In this document: one piece after another, positions 1-8,881 of the stretch
Position numbering within the stretch: position 1 is the stretch's first letter
Layout of the letters: every line of letters starts with the position of its first letter
NCBI GenBank assembly: GCA_000432775.1
Contig: HF990417.1
Location: 30,925 to 89,091 of the forward strand
Length of the DNA: 58,167 nucleotides
Reading direction: 5' to 3'
Source of the DNA: Alistipes sp. CAG:831
GTDB taxonomy: Bacteria > Bacteroidota > Bacteroidia > Bacteroidales > UBA932
The notes under the pieces: generated by a model
Told to the model about the DNA's origin: nothing
What the model saw: the letters and a program-made list of their open reading frames with translations, nothing else
The model's database searches: none
Made by a program: the position numbers and the translations under genes

Positions 1-1211
1 TGCTCTTCGGCCCTGAAAGTTACATCCAGGCAGGTGCTTCCGTTGGCGGAAATGTCCCTGAGGGTAGTGAATCTGAGGGTGTCGCCGGATTGTCCGGAGA
101 GGGTGGGCTGGATGGCGCTGGCGGTCTCACCAGTCCTCAGATTCTCCACGCTGTAGGAACTCAGAACTTCTGACGGGAAACTGGCGGACCAGGTCTTCAG
201 CTTGCTGGTCACGCTCACGTCTCTGGAAACTCCGCTTTCAGGGGGAAATAGCAGGGCGGAGGTGGAGAAGCCGATCAGGTCGAATCTGTCCTGGTCGTAG
301 TCATTGAAATGCACATTTTCGATAAAATCTTCTCCGAATGTGACATCCTCGAGGGTGAAGCCAGCCTCACTGTTGTCCTTATGCAGGTAGATGGTGACGG
401 TGTAGTCGCGGCCGGCCTCAAGCGGGGTGGGCAGGGCAGTGCTGAAAGTCGTCTCTCCGCCTTCGAAGAGGAGGGTCCGCAGCTCCAGTGTGGAGCCGGC
501 TTCAGTGGAGGGGAAGGTGTAGATGTAGTCGGAGTAGCAGGCGGTCTCCGTGATATGCAGCGGGGTAGAGACTTTTGCGGTGCCGAAGTACGAGTAGGTG
601 AAATCCGGTTTGAAGGCGATACCGGAGTACACGCCGCTTACCGATACGTAGACGCTGTCAAAGTGGGCTCCTACCGAGCTTACCGTGTCCTCTCCTACGA
701 TGAGCTTCAGTACCGGCCTGAGCCTGGCCACGCTCCTGGTCATTGCTATGCTCTCTTCTCCGGCACCGGAGTAGCCGTGGATGCCGCCGAATAGGATGTC
801 TTGGGTGGTACCGTGCTCTCCCTTGACGGAGATGGACAGCAGAGTGTCGGGCATGGACGAGCGCGTTGTGAGGCTGGCGTCGGACTCCCAGGAAACATTG
901 GTGAAGAAGATGTCCGTGGCTTCTGCTGGCAGGGTGAAGTAGTAGAGGCCGTCCGATTTGCTGTCCTGCCGTACCGGACTCATTAAAGTGCCGTCAATAC
1001 CGTTGAGCGGATATGCGAAGAGTGAGTCCGTGCTGACTTCCTCCTGGGCCTTGGTGGTCTCTATGTCGAAGGAGGGGTACTGTACGTTCAGGACCAGGGA
1101 TTCAGTCCTGGAGCCGGGCAATACCTGCTCTTCCATCCTGTGGCATCCGGACAGTGCCATAGTGAGAATAAAGGCAGCGCCGGTTATGTATATGATGCTT
1201 TTTCTTTCCAT
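1..1211 (-). CDS. Fimbrillin-like surface lipoprotein (3' end outside window)
   Basis: The reading frame starts at an ATG complementary to 1209-1211 and stays open to the window edge, so about 403 residues are visible and the C-terminus is missing. It begins with a lipoprotein signal: a hydrophobic stretch ending in LSGC, with Cys23 as the lipidated residue. After it comes the domain shared with the next two genes: a 'FAYPL' strand, then a strand ending 'LPAEATDIFFTN', then a beta-rich region ending 'GRDYTVTIYLHK'. Beyond about residue 290 the sequence is still beta-rich and unassigned. The start lies 10 bases after the upstream gene's stop, so it is probably the sixth gene of one operon. The fimbrillin/FimB-Mfa2-like label is by pattern only; 'surface lipoprotein' is safer. 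Confidence 0.72.
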   Translation of the reverse strand, partial: MERKSIIYITGAAFILTMALSGCHRMEEQVLPGSRTESLVLNVQYPSFDIETTKAQEEVSTDSLFAYPLNGIDGTLMSPVRQDSKSDGLYYFTLPAEATDIFFTNVSWESDASLTTRSSMPDTLLSISVKGEHGTTQDILFGGIHGYSGAGEESIAMTRSVARLRPVLKLIVGEDTVSSVGAHFDSVYVSVSGVYSGIAFKPDFTYSYFGTAKVSTPLHITETACYSDYIYTFPSTEAGSTLELRTLLFEGGETTFSTALPTPLEAGRDYTVTIYLHKDNSEAGFTLEDVTFGEDFIENVHFNDYDQDRFDLIGFSTSALLFPPESGVSRDVSVTSKLKTWSASFPSEVLSSYSVENLRTGETASAIQPTLSGQSGDTLRFTTLRDISANGSTCLDVTFRAEE

Positions 1212-1221
1212 GGTATATCAG

Positions 1222-3003
1222 TTAGAATAGCTCTTTGGCATTTACAGTTATTACGATAGTGTTCAATTGGTTCTGCAGGGCATCGAAGTTGCAGGCTATT
1301 TCTTTCTCGGTTCCTCCTGTATTCGTGAGAGAAAAGAGGTCGAGAACCATACTGTCTCCATCGGCGCGTATTACGTGCAGATAATCAGGAGTAAGTTCCC
1401 AAAGAGTACGGCCGTCGTAGTCGATGCTTGTCAGTCCTGATGTGCTGATCGGACCGAATTCGGAAATTCCGGGATTGAGCCAGTTGTAATACTCTCCGGA
1501 GAATGGCAGGTATGCATTGTAAACCTCATTGCATACGCTGATCCAGAAATACCGGATGAACTGATCGGGAGAGTAGACTTGGTCCTCCTCACCGGTGATT
1601 TCCAGCAGAAACCTCAGTCCGGTGCTGCGCCGCTGCAGTTCGATGCTGAGCGTTGCCCCAGCTTCATCTAGGGTGAGCTCCTCGCTGAGTCCCAGAATCA
1701 GGGGCCTCACGGCTATTCCGTTGTAGTCCTTGTTGATGCTGATATAGAGATTGTCAGTTGTCAGGTTGCTGTACTCGAATTCGCCCTCGACTGAGGTGGC
1801 CCAGTAGTCTGATTCGGGCTTGCACATGTTCAGGTTGGAGAACATCATGGTCTGGGTACCCTCGGGTACAGAATAGGTGTAGCGGCCGCTGATTATGGCT
1901 TTCTGGGCCTGGGGATAGCCCTCCGCCAGTGTGCTGATGCCTTCATCTCCTTTTATAAAAGGGTATACCCAGACAGTGTCAGTACCCAGCGTGAAATCCT
2001 TGTAGGTGGTGTCGCTGATGGACGCCTTAGTGCTGATGTCCAGGCTCATCATGCTGGGCTCTACTACGATGTCGGTATAGTCCAGGTCGATGACCATCTC
2101 CTCCTGGATGAAGCTGTCTACGACAAAGCCCAGGCCGTCGCTCTTCTGTCTGAGGGTGAGAGTGAGGTTGTAGTGCATGTTTGGCTCGATGGCAGAGTCA
2201 AGACTGGACTGAAGGGTCTGGATGTTGCCCGAAGTAGAGACCAGCGTCAGGGTGAATATAGCATTGGCCCCTGGTGCTGAGGGAAATACGAACATCTCTT
2301 GAGTCAGGGCGACACTCTGTGCCGCCGGTATGTCGGAGCAGCTCCAGCGGTTGGTTACCTCTCCGTAGTAGGTACCGACGGTATCCCCGATGGAGGGTAT
2401 GCAGAATGTGGACATAGTCGGCACGCTCACGCTTACTTCTGAGAAGAACTCGGACAGGTCGGCAATCAGCTCGTCGCTGTCTTTCTTTTTCACTCTAAAT
2501 GTGAGGGATATCTGAGCCACCCTGCGCTTGAGGGATATCTGTGGAATAGTCGGACTCTCCGGATCAACGTCGCTCTTCGTCAGATTGCCGGTAACGAGGT
2601 CTATGGTGCTGCCCGGAGTCCCGTCGGCTACAGTGATTGTCATGAGTGTGTCCCCGTCGGCCGGGGCTGTCAGGCTGTAGCCTCCGTTGCCGTCCGTGAT
2701 GTTGGTGAATACCACGTCCTGTGAAGCCTGCGGCATATAGAAGGTGTACTCGTTGCCGATTATGGAACTGGCTGTGATGGGGACACCGTTCAGCCCTGCC
2801 AGGTTCTCGTCCAGAGCGAAGGGATAGGCGTAAAGCATGTCCGAACCGAGATTGACCGGGCTTTTGGTATACGGAGCCGAAGCTGTGATCTTAAGTATGT
2901 TACCATCTTCCGGCCCCGAAACCTTCTTCTCTGCCGTACAGGAAGTTATGGTAACAGCTGCCGTCAGCAGCGGTATGGTCAGGATGTATATGGAAGCTTT
3001 CAT
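1222..3003 (-). CDS. Lipoprotein with two tandem fimbrillin-like domains
   Basis: A 593-residue lipoprotein with signal peptide and lipobox ITSC (Cys22). Two copies of one domain fill it: about residues 30-310 and 330-593. Each copy has an aromatic-Y-P-F strand ('LYAYPF', 'VWVYPF'), followed by a 'Y-T-F/Y' strand and a 'VVFTN' or 'MMFSN' motif; copy 1 ends 'MHYNLTLTLR', resembling the closing strand of fimbrillin-like anchors. No catalytic motif is seen. It starts 2 bases after the 831-residue lipoprotein gene ends and is followed 10 bases later by another paralogue. The likely role is a surface adhesin or pilus-like subunit, inferred from domain pattern and lipidation. The exact Pfam family (FimB/Mfa2, DUF5119 or other) cannot be told by eye. 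Confidence 0.72.
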   Translation of the reverse strand: MKASIYILTIPLLTAAVTITSCTAEKKVSGPEDGNILKITASAPYTKSPVNLGSDMLYAYPFALDENLAGLNGVPITASSIIGNEYTFYMPQASQDVVFTNITDGNGGYSLTAPADGDTLMTITVADGTPGSTIDLVTGNLTKSDVDPESPTIPQISLKRRVAQISLTFRVKKKDSDELIADLSEFFSEVSVSVPTMSTFCIPSIGDTVGTYYGEVTNRWSCSDIPAAQSVALTQEMFVFPSAPGANAIFTLTLVSTSGNIQTLQSSLDSAIEPNMHYNLTLTLRQKSDGLGFVVDSFIQEEMVIDLDYTDIVVEPSMMSLDISTKASISDTTYKDFTLGTDTVWVYPFIKGDEGISTLAEGYPQAQKAIISGRYTYSVPEGTQTMMFSNLNMCKPESDYWATSVEGEFEYSNLTTDNLYISINKDYNGIAVRPLILGLSEELTLDEAGATLSIELQRRSTGLRFLLEITGEEDQVYSPDQFIRYFWISVCNEVYNAYLPFSGEYYNWLNPGISEFGPISTSGLTSIDYDGRTLWELTPDYLHVIRADGDSMVLDLFSLTNTGGTEKEIACNFDALQNQLNTIVITVNAKELF

Positions 3004-3005
3004 GA

Positions 3006-5501
3006 TTAAAATTCGATTTCTTTGTCAATATTCTCTATGATGTCGATCTTGAACTGTCCTCCTGTCTCGTTGGAGAAGTTGTAGAGATTGATGGTCAGGT
3101 CGTATGCATGGTTGGCTTCGAGAGCCTTGAATACCGCTGTCCGGGAGACGGTGCTGCCGTCTTCGGCAAGTGTCAGTTCCACTGTGATGTTGAAGGACTG
3201 CCTGTTTGCTGACGGCAGGACATGGAGGCCCTGGCAGAGAATCTGCTCCTGGGTATTGGAAATTACGTCGGTATCCAGGGCAAGAGTCCCGTTTCCGGAG
3301 TATCTGCCGCTTCCGTCGCTGGCAATGGTGTACGACGAGGAGATGCCTTTGGCCGTAATCCTTATCGAGGATATGACAGATGAGAGGTCCGAGCACTGTG
3401 TCCCGTTTGCGTCGAAGTATGCGAAGCGGATGATGGAAAGCGCGGCGCTCACTCTCTCCGGAGTCGCCTTGAGATTGATGCTGGCATCCTGGAGGTCTGT
3501 ATCGGTCTGGCTGTAGATGAGCAGGTCTTGCGGCAGGGTACTTTCTGCTGAAGTGTTCCACTGGAGGTAATCGCTGCCTCCGGAGAGTGGCTGGCCTTCG
3601 GTGTTGGAGAAGACAATGTCCTGAATGCCTTGGAAGAAGGAGAATTCGAACAGACCCTCGGCCTCCTTTGTCCCGTAGACGGTCTCTCCGCTGCCGACTA
3701 TGTCATCCCGGAAGTAGTATCCGTAGAAATTCTTGGGAGGTTCCACCTCAGCGTCCGCAGGAGAGGCCCAGGCGGGCAGGCTCAGGTTCAGATGGACAGT
3801 CGAGGTAGACTCGGGCCTGCCTTCGGTTTCCGCTTTTACGGGGTCGCCGTAGGTGATGTCGTACCCTTCTACGCGGGCATATGTCCTGACGTAGTATATG
3901 GAGCCTGTCTCTCCGGTGTAGGTGTCCTGCCAGGTGTACGGTATCTCCGTGAGGGGACCGTTCTCATTGCGGTGGGAGATGATGTCGAGGTAATTGTCGA
4001 TGCTGACCTCGGGGGATCTGCCGATCAGGGTGCCGAATTCTACGGATGCCGGGTTGCCGGGATGGCTCATCGTGGCTTTGATGCTCAGCGTGGAACCGCT
4101 TACTGTCACTTCTGTGTTGCCTTCGAGCACGGGCCTTCCAATGGTGTACACAGTGGTATCCGCAGTAGCCGTGCCGAGCTCGTTCTGCGCATAGGCGCGG
4201 ACATAGTAGAATGAGGATGAGTCCAGGTCCTCAACGGTGACGGTAATCTCACTCTGGCTTTCAGAACCGTCGATGTATTTGCTGAGATTGTCCATGGACG
4301 GGCCGAAATAGAAGCCTTTCTCGATTAGACCGGACGAGCCTACGTCCGCAATGCTGCATGAGAGGACTATGCTGTTGACGGAAGGCGTGAACAGGATGTC
4401 CCCAAGCTCGGGAATGTCGTTCGGCATGTTCTGGGATGTTATCTCGCAGTCGGGTATACTGCTTTGCAGTTCGTCAATCTGTTCCTGGGGTATGGGCAGA
4501 CCGCTGATGACCAGACTGCGGAGGGTAGTCATGCTGTGGAGGACGGAGATGTCCCGGATGGTATTGCTCTCGCCCTGTGCGCTCCCTAGGACGAGGGTCT
4601 CCAGCTGGAGTCCTTCGAGGAAGGAGATGTCCTCAATGCCGTTTTTGGAGATGTCCAGATAAGTAAGTCCGCTCATTCCAGATATGCTCTCAAAATCCTG
4701 TATCATAGGAGAATGTTTGATGGTGAGGGAACGGATTCCGGACTGGTCCGCAAGGGCCTGGACGGAGGTGAGGTTGTCATTGCCGACAAGTGTCCACTCG
4801 GAGATACCGTAGGACAGCAGTGGCCTGATGTCGCTGACAGCAGTGTTGAGGATGAGGTAGATACCGCCGTCCTGCACCTCCCGTATGTATTCGGAGAAGG
4901 AGGCAAGGTCGGTGTTCGAGATAGATGCCGAGCGGTAGAATGTATAGCTGGTGCCGCCTATGGACGTTGTGTACTCATCGGTCTCGGACGCAGGAACTGT
5001 GCTGCTTCTGACGTTTCCGCCTGTGGATCCGAAAATCAGATTGCCGGAAACTCTGGTGTATTCCTGAATGAAGTGTGTAATCTCCTCACTGGACTGGAGC
5101 AGTGTGTTGCCGGTGCTGGTCTTTATGCCGGATTCTTCCTGTGTTACCGCGAACTGAGCTTCTACGGTGTTGTTCTTGTCGTACAGCCTTACCGTTGTTG
5201 TTCGCGGGTTCTCCTCGTCATTGGGCTCGGCGGAGAGTACCAGATTGTCCCTTGATATGGAATTTACTCTCAGCCATGAGTCGCTGCAGCTTGCCGTGAG
5301 GTCCCTGTTCGTGCTGAGAGGGATGGTGAGCGTGCCTCCGTCCTTGCCTATGGTAGTTATGCTATCTTCGGTTACGGTCAGAAAAGGAAAGCTTCCATAG
5401 ATTCCATCGACTGAGGATGTGCAGGATGCAGCTCCTGTCAGGACAGAGAAGATGATGATCAGTGGAAGCAGATATGCTGTGATATGACTCTTCATATTCA
5501 T
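3006..5501 (-). CDS. Multidomain lipoprotein: BACON, leucine-rich repeats, FnIII-like, fimbrillin-like
   Basis: An 831-residue lipoprotein with lipobox GAASC (Cys27). Residues about 38-122 resemble a BACON domain ('GGTLTIPLSTN', 'SWLRV', closing 'FAVTQEE'). Residues about 225-355 contain leucine-rich-repeat-like segments ('GLTYLDISKNGIEDISFL'). Residues about 365-455 and 456-562 look like two fibronectin-III-type domains ('SSFYYVRAYAQNELG', 'SIYYVRTYARVEG'). Residues about 567-820 match the fimbrillin-like domain of the two following genes ('FYGYYF', 'DIVFSN', 'HAYDLTINLYN'). The gene begins ATG-AAT-ATG, as does the barrel gene before it, and lies 18 bases downstream of that gene. A binding or adhesion role at the cell surface is inferred; no enzyme motif is seen. 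Confidence 0.75.
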   Translation of the reverse strand: MNMKSHITAYLLPLIIIFSVLTGAASCTSSVDGIYGSFPFLTVTEDSITTIGKDGGTLTIPLSTNRDLTASCSDSWLRVNSISRDNLVLSAEPNDEENPRTTTVRLYDKNNTVEAQFAVTQEESGIKTSTGNTLLQSSEEITHFIQEYTRVSGNLIFGSTGGNVRSSTVPASETDEYTTSIGGTSYTFYRSASISNTDLASFSEYIREVQDGGIYLILNTAVSDIRPLLSYGISEWTLVGNDNLTSVQALADQSGIRSLTIKHSPMIQDFESISGMSGLTYLDISKNGIEDISFLEGLQLETLVLGSAQGESNTIRDISVLHSMTTLRSLVISGLPIPQEQIDELQSSIPDCEITSQNMPNDIPELGDILFTPSVNSIVLSCSIADVGSSGLIEKGFYFGPSMDNLSKYIDGSESQSEITVTVEDLDSSSFYYVRAYAQNELGTATADTTVYTIGRPVLEGNTEVTVSGSTLSIKATMSHPGNPASVEFGTLIGRSPEVSIDNYLDIISHRNENGPLTEIPYTWQDTYTGETGSIYYVRTYARVEGYDITYGDPVKAETEGRPESTSTVHLNLSLPAWASPADAEVEPPKNFYGYYFRDDIVGSGETVYGTKEAEGLFEFSFFQGIQDIVFSNTEGQPLSGGSDYLQWNTSAESTLPQDLLIYSQTDTDLQDASINLKATPERVSAALSIIRFAYFDANGTQCSDLSSVISSIRITAKGISSSYTIASDGSGRYSGNGTLALDTDVISNTQEQILCQGLHVLPSANRQSFNITVELTLAEDGSTVSRTAVFKALEANHAYDLTINLYNFSNETGGQFKIDIIENIDKEIEF

Positions 5502-5519
5502 GTATGCCGTGTTGAGATG

Positions 5520-6161
5520 TTATTTGAATGCGGATTTTCTGTAGGAGTAGACCCTGAAGCCGAGGCCTACAGAGGCTGTGATGACGGGGGCTCCGTGGCC
5601 GGTTACTACGTAAGCCGGGCTGAGTCCGTATGTTCCCTCTACATTGATGTAGACAACTCTTCCTAAATTGAACTTGAAGCCGGCCATGATGCTTGTATAG
5701 TATTTGAGCGCTCCTTCATCGGGGGAGATGGACTCTGCCATGCCCTCCTCGCTGTATCTGGAACTCAGCAGTATCGATTGCTGGAAGCCAGCCTGGAACA
5801 GTGCGGAGCGTCCCATCCAGAGTTGGATACCTAATGGTATGTGCATGTACTGGCGGGTGATGCCGGCACGGATTCCGCTGGAGAATCCATCATCTGTAAG
5901 TAGTGTCTGCATGCCGGTCTGATAAGAGTAGACGGCCTCTCCGAATACTCCGAATATGCGGCCGATACGAACTTCAATATTGGCTCCGCCGTAGCCTCCG
6001 TAATCAAATCCGGGGGACAGTCTCGATTCGGTCATCATGTAGCCTCCGAGAGCTCCGGCTTCGATTCCGACGTTGAATCTCACCAGTTGTGCGCGGGTAA
6101 CCTGGCCTGCACAGATTAATATGATGATTGATGCAAGTAGTCTAAGATGTTTCATATTCAT
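5520..6161 (-). CDS. Outer-membrane beta-barrel protein (PorT/OmpW-like size)
   Basis: 213 residues with an N-terminal signal peptide likely cleaved after 'VTRA'. The mature part is made of short alternating amphipathic strands rich in glycine and aromatic residues, typical of small 8-stranded outer-membrane barrels; the last strand 'SVGLGFRVYSYRKSAFK' lacks a classic terminal aromatic residue. A second in-frame ATG lies two codons downstream of the chosen start. The gene begins 3 bases after the caspase-like gene ends and is followed by a lipoprotein gene 18 bases later, so it probably belongs to the same transcript. A role in anchoring or passage of the neighbouring surface proteins is only inferred. 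Confidence 0.7.
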   Translation of the reverse strand: MNMKHLRLLASIIILICAGQVTRAQLVRFNVGIEAGALGGYMMTESRLSPGFDYGGYGGANIEVRIGRIFGVFGEAVYSYQTGMQTLLTDDGFSSGIRAGITRQYMHIPLGIQLWMGRSALFQAGFQQSILLSSRYSEEGMAESISPDEGALKYYTSIMAGFKFNLGRVVYINVEGTYGLSPAYVVTGHGAPVITASVGLGFRVYSYRKSAFK

Positions 6162-6164
6162 AAA

Positions 6165-8834
6165 TTAAGGTTTCCACTGTCTCCATCCTTCCGCTATGCC
6201 GGGGCCGCTGAGGAGTTCTGGAGTCTGCTCCATGTTGTTTATCCACACGGAATTGGTCTGGACGTTGGTTTTCACTGACTTGTAGAGATCCTCCAGAGTG
6301 ATGTCTCCGTAGGAGTCCTTGAGCTGCTTGAGCAGGAAGTAGGTGAACATGCCGTGCTGTTTCTCCTGGTAGGGCATGGACCTCTGGGTAGCGGAAGACG
6401 CTGTCATCACCACCAGATTGCCTTTGATGGGAGTCTCCTTGGGCTGTATGATGATACCGCGGCCCACTCCGCTGTAGCATGCGTCGAGGAATACCATCGT
6501 TCTCCTGGCACCGCTCTCACTGAGAGTGGCGTACATGTCCTCGAGCTTGATGCCCTCGGCGGGAGATGTGGTGCTGACATCCACGGGGATCAGGTAGCTG
6601 TCCTTGGACGTTCCGTCCACCTGGCCGTGTCCTGCGTAGTAGACATATATTTCGGTCTCACCCGGATGTAGGTTGGCGATGCGGGCTATCTTGTTGATGT
6701 TGAAGTTCATCTGAGAGTAAGTGGCGTTCTTGAGCAGGATGATGTTGCTCTCAGGCACGCCAAGGATATTCTTGGCATACTCGCTGAATGTCTCGGCGTC
6801 GGATACGGCGAAGTCCACATTGGGCTCATAGAGGGTCTGCTGCTTGAAGGAGTTGTAGTCCTCGTTGCCGATGATCAGGGCGTATTTATTGTTGTCGGGC
6901 TCCTTGATGCGGGTAAGGCCGGAGAGGAGCTCGGACTGGGGTGCTGCAGGCTGAGGTGCGGCTGGAGCAGCCTCGGCACCAGTCGCGGATGCTGTCTGAG
7001 TCTGGGCCTGAGCCATGTATGCGGGCATGGCGACCTGAGTGGCTCCGCCTCCGAGGAGATTGACGGCCAGATTCATCTTGCCGGTCTCGAACATCAGGTA
7101 CTTGACGTCGGTATGCTTCTTGGTGAAGTCGGTGAGGGTGGCTACTATGGAGAGCTGTCCGGATTCGGCTACCGATGTGTCCATGACGAAGGTCTGCTTG
7201 TATTCCTTCGTGTCCCCGGGATTGATGTCTCCCAGGCGGATGACGGATGCAGAGGAGTTGACTCCTGAGGGCCATCTCATCGCTATGCTCACGTCCTTGG
7301 CAATGTCGGTTCCCTCATTCACTACCGAGAATTCGAGGACTGCGCTCTTGCCGGGGGCCATCACGGAATGGTCGGGAGTATGAATCCAGTACGATGCCAG
7401 CAGAGGCTTGCACTGATTGATACCCATGGCGGGGAAGGTGAGGGAGGACTGGACGGCCAGCAGCTGGTTGTCAGCCAGGGCGGTGAAGTTGACCTGGATA
7501 TCCTCGGAGACCAAGTCCATATTGGCCTTTCCCTCGAATGTCACGGTTGTGGATTGGCCGGGAGCGATGCCGATGACATTGTTCTTGTTGCTCTCGTATG
7601 TGAACCATTCGGCCTGTCCAGCCTGTCCGGTAAGAGTGACGTTGGTATTGGTGACGGGGTCCTTGCCGTAGTTTTTCAGCAGGACGTTCAGCTGGAATTT
7701 CTCACCGGACTCCACCTGACCGTTGTTGTTCACGTCGACCAGAGTGACCTTCTCGATTCTGAGGTCAGGCCATGTGTCATTGGGACCGGAGGGACGTATG
7801 ATGCCCTGGCGGTCTCCGTAGGCTACGTATGCAATACCGTCGTGGAAGTTGGACGCGTAAGAGAAGATGGTGTCTATAGCAATGCCTCCGGTCGGATTGA
7901 TGTATCCGTATTTGCCGCCCATGCATACCCAGGCTTTTCCCTCCGAGAAATTTCCGGCTGCAGTGCAGTTGGCGGGGAGGTTGAGGGCCGTGGTTCCGTC
8001 AGGCTTGATGTATTTGAGGCGGCCGGTATTGGTCTTCACCAGGGCGAGTCCCTCGGAGAACTCGTTGACCTCGCTGTAGCTGGTGGGCAGGAGGTAATAG
8101 CGGCCTTTCTCGTATTTGATGAAAAGGTATTTTTCGCCCTGTTTCAGGAATCCGCTGCCGTAGGTGCTGGAGAGGAAGGTGTTCTCGGATGTGAAGGGAA
8201 AGTCGAGTGCTGTCCTCTTGCCCTTGGCATTGATGGAAAAATGGCGGCCGTTGAGGGTCACGAAGGCGTTCTCTCCGAAGAAGTCGCTGGCCTGTTCGAA
8301 GATAGGCTCTATGACGAAGAAACCCTTGGCGTCCACGTATCCGTAACGGGCATGTCCGCGGGTCATTTTCATGACTTTGGCCAGACCGTTGTGATAGGAG
8401 TAGAATGTCATGTCGGAGGGGAGGCTCTGCACCTTGCCGTTGGAATTGAGATAGTACCAGTTCCTGTCGATGGCAGCCAGTGCTATGTTGTTGTCGGCGA
8501 AGGGGGCGATGGTGTCGTAGATGCACTTGTACACTTCCTTGCCGGTGGGAGTTATGACTCCGAACTTACCATCCTTCTTGACGATGGCAAGACCCTTGAT
8601 GAAATCCCCTGCCTCATCGTACTCAGCGGGTATGATGATGTTGCCGTCTCTGTCCTCGTATCCCCATTTGCCTGCCTCATAGAAAGCGGCGAAGTTGTCG
8701 GAATAGGGACGCTGGCTTTGTCCGTAGACTGTCCTCAGCCATTTGAATGACCGGGTATCCTGGGCTGTGCCATAGGTGGTGATGCAGAGCAGGAGCAGCG
8801 ACATCAGGATGATGGTGTTTGTAGCTCTTTTCAT
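6165..8834 (-). CDS. Secreted caspase-like (C14) protease with WG repeats
   Basis: 889 residues from the ATG at 8834; upstream in-frame sequence to 8945 overlaps the preceding gene and would bury the signal peptide, so this start is chosen. A signal peptide ('IILMSLLLLCITTYGTAQ') indicates export. Residues about 40-370 hold WG-type beta repeats ('GKWGYEDRDGNIIIPAEYD', 'GKYGYINPTG'). Residues about 375-640 resemble CARDB-like Ig modules ('GQVESGEKFQLNVLLKNYG'). A Pro/Ala/Gln-rich linker precedes the caspase domain (about 690-885) with the catalytic pair His736 in 'YYAGHG' and Cys786 in 'LDACYSG'. Bacterial caspase homologues usually cleave after Arg or Lys; the substrate here is unknown. It lies 47 bases after the DUF4384-type gene and 3 bases before the barrel gene. 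Confidence 0.88.
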   Translation of the reverse strand: MKRATNTIILMSLLLLCITTYGTAQDTRSFKWLRTVYGQSQRPYSDNFAAFYEAGKWGYEDRDGNIIIPAEYDEAGDFIKGLAIVKKDGKFGVITPTGKEVYKCIYDTIAPFADNNIALAAIDRNWYYLNSNGKVQSLPSDMTFYSYHNGLAKVMKMTRGHARYGYVDAKGFFVIEPIFEQASDFFGENAFVTLNGRHFSINAKGKRTALDFPFTSENTFLSSTYGSGFLKQGEKYLFIKYEKGRYYLLPTSYSEVNEFSEGLALVKTNTGRLKYIKPDGTTALNLPANCTAAGNFSEGKAWVCMGGKYGYINPTGGIAIDTIFSYASNFHDGIAYVAYGDRQGIIRPSGPNDTWPDLRIEKVTLVDVNNNGQVESGEKFQLNVLLKNYGKDPVTNTNVTLTGQAGQAEWFTYESNKNNVIGIAPGQSTTVTFEGKANMDLVSEDIQVNFTALADNQLLAVQSSLTFPAMGINQCKPLLASYWIHTPDHSVMAPGKSAVLEFSVVNEGTDIAKDVSIAMRWPSGVNSSASVIRLGDINPGDTKEYKQTFVMDTSVAESGQLSIVATLTDFTKKHTDVKYLMFETGKMNLAVNLLGGGATQVAMPAYMAQAQTQTASATGAEAAPAAPQPAAPQSELLSGLTRIKEPDNNKYALIIGNEDYNSFKQQTLYEPNVDFAVSDAETFSEYAKNILGVPESNIILLKNATYSQMNFNINKIARIANLHPGETEIYVYYAGHGQVDGTSKDSYLIPVDVSTTSPAEGIKLEDMYATLSESGARRTMVFLDACYSGVGRGIIIQPKETPIKGNLVVMTASSATQRSMPYQEKQHGMFTYFLLKQLKDSYGDITLEDLYKSVKTNVQTNSVWINNMEQTPELLSGPGIAEGWRQWKP

Positions 8835-8881
8835 TGGTATGGTGATTTTATTGTATATTTCAGGTGAAGCATACTGGAAGT

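Noticed and set aside
3025..3561. A 178-codon minus-strand frame inside the 831-residue lipoprotein gene.
   Set aside because: It is an Arg/His/Gln-rich out-of-frame translation of a region already explained by the lipoprotein.
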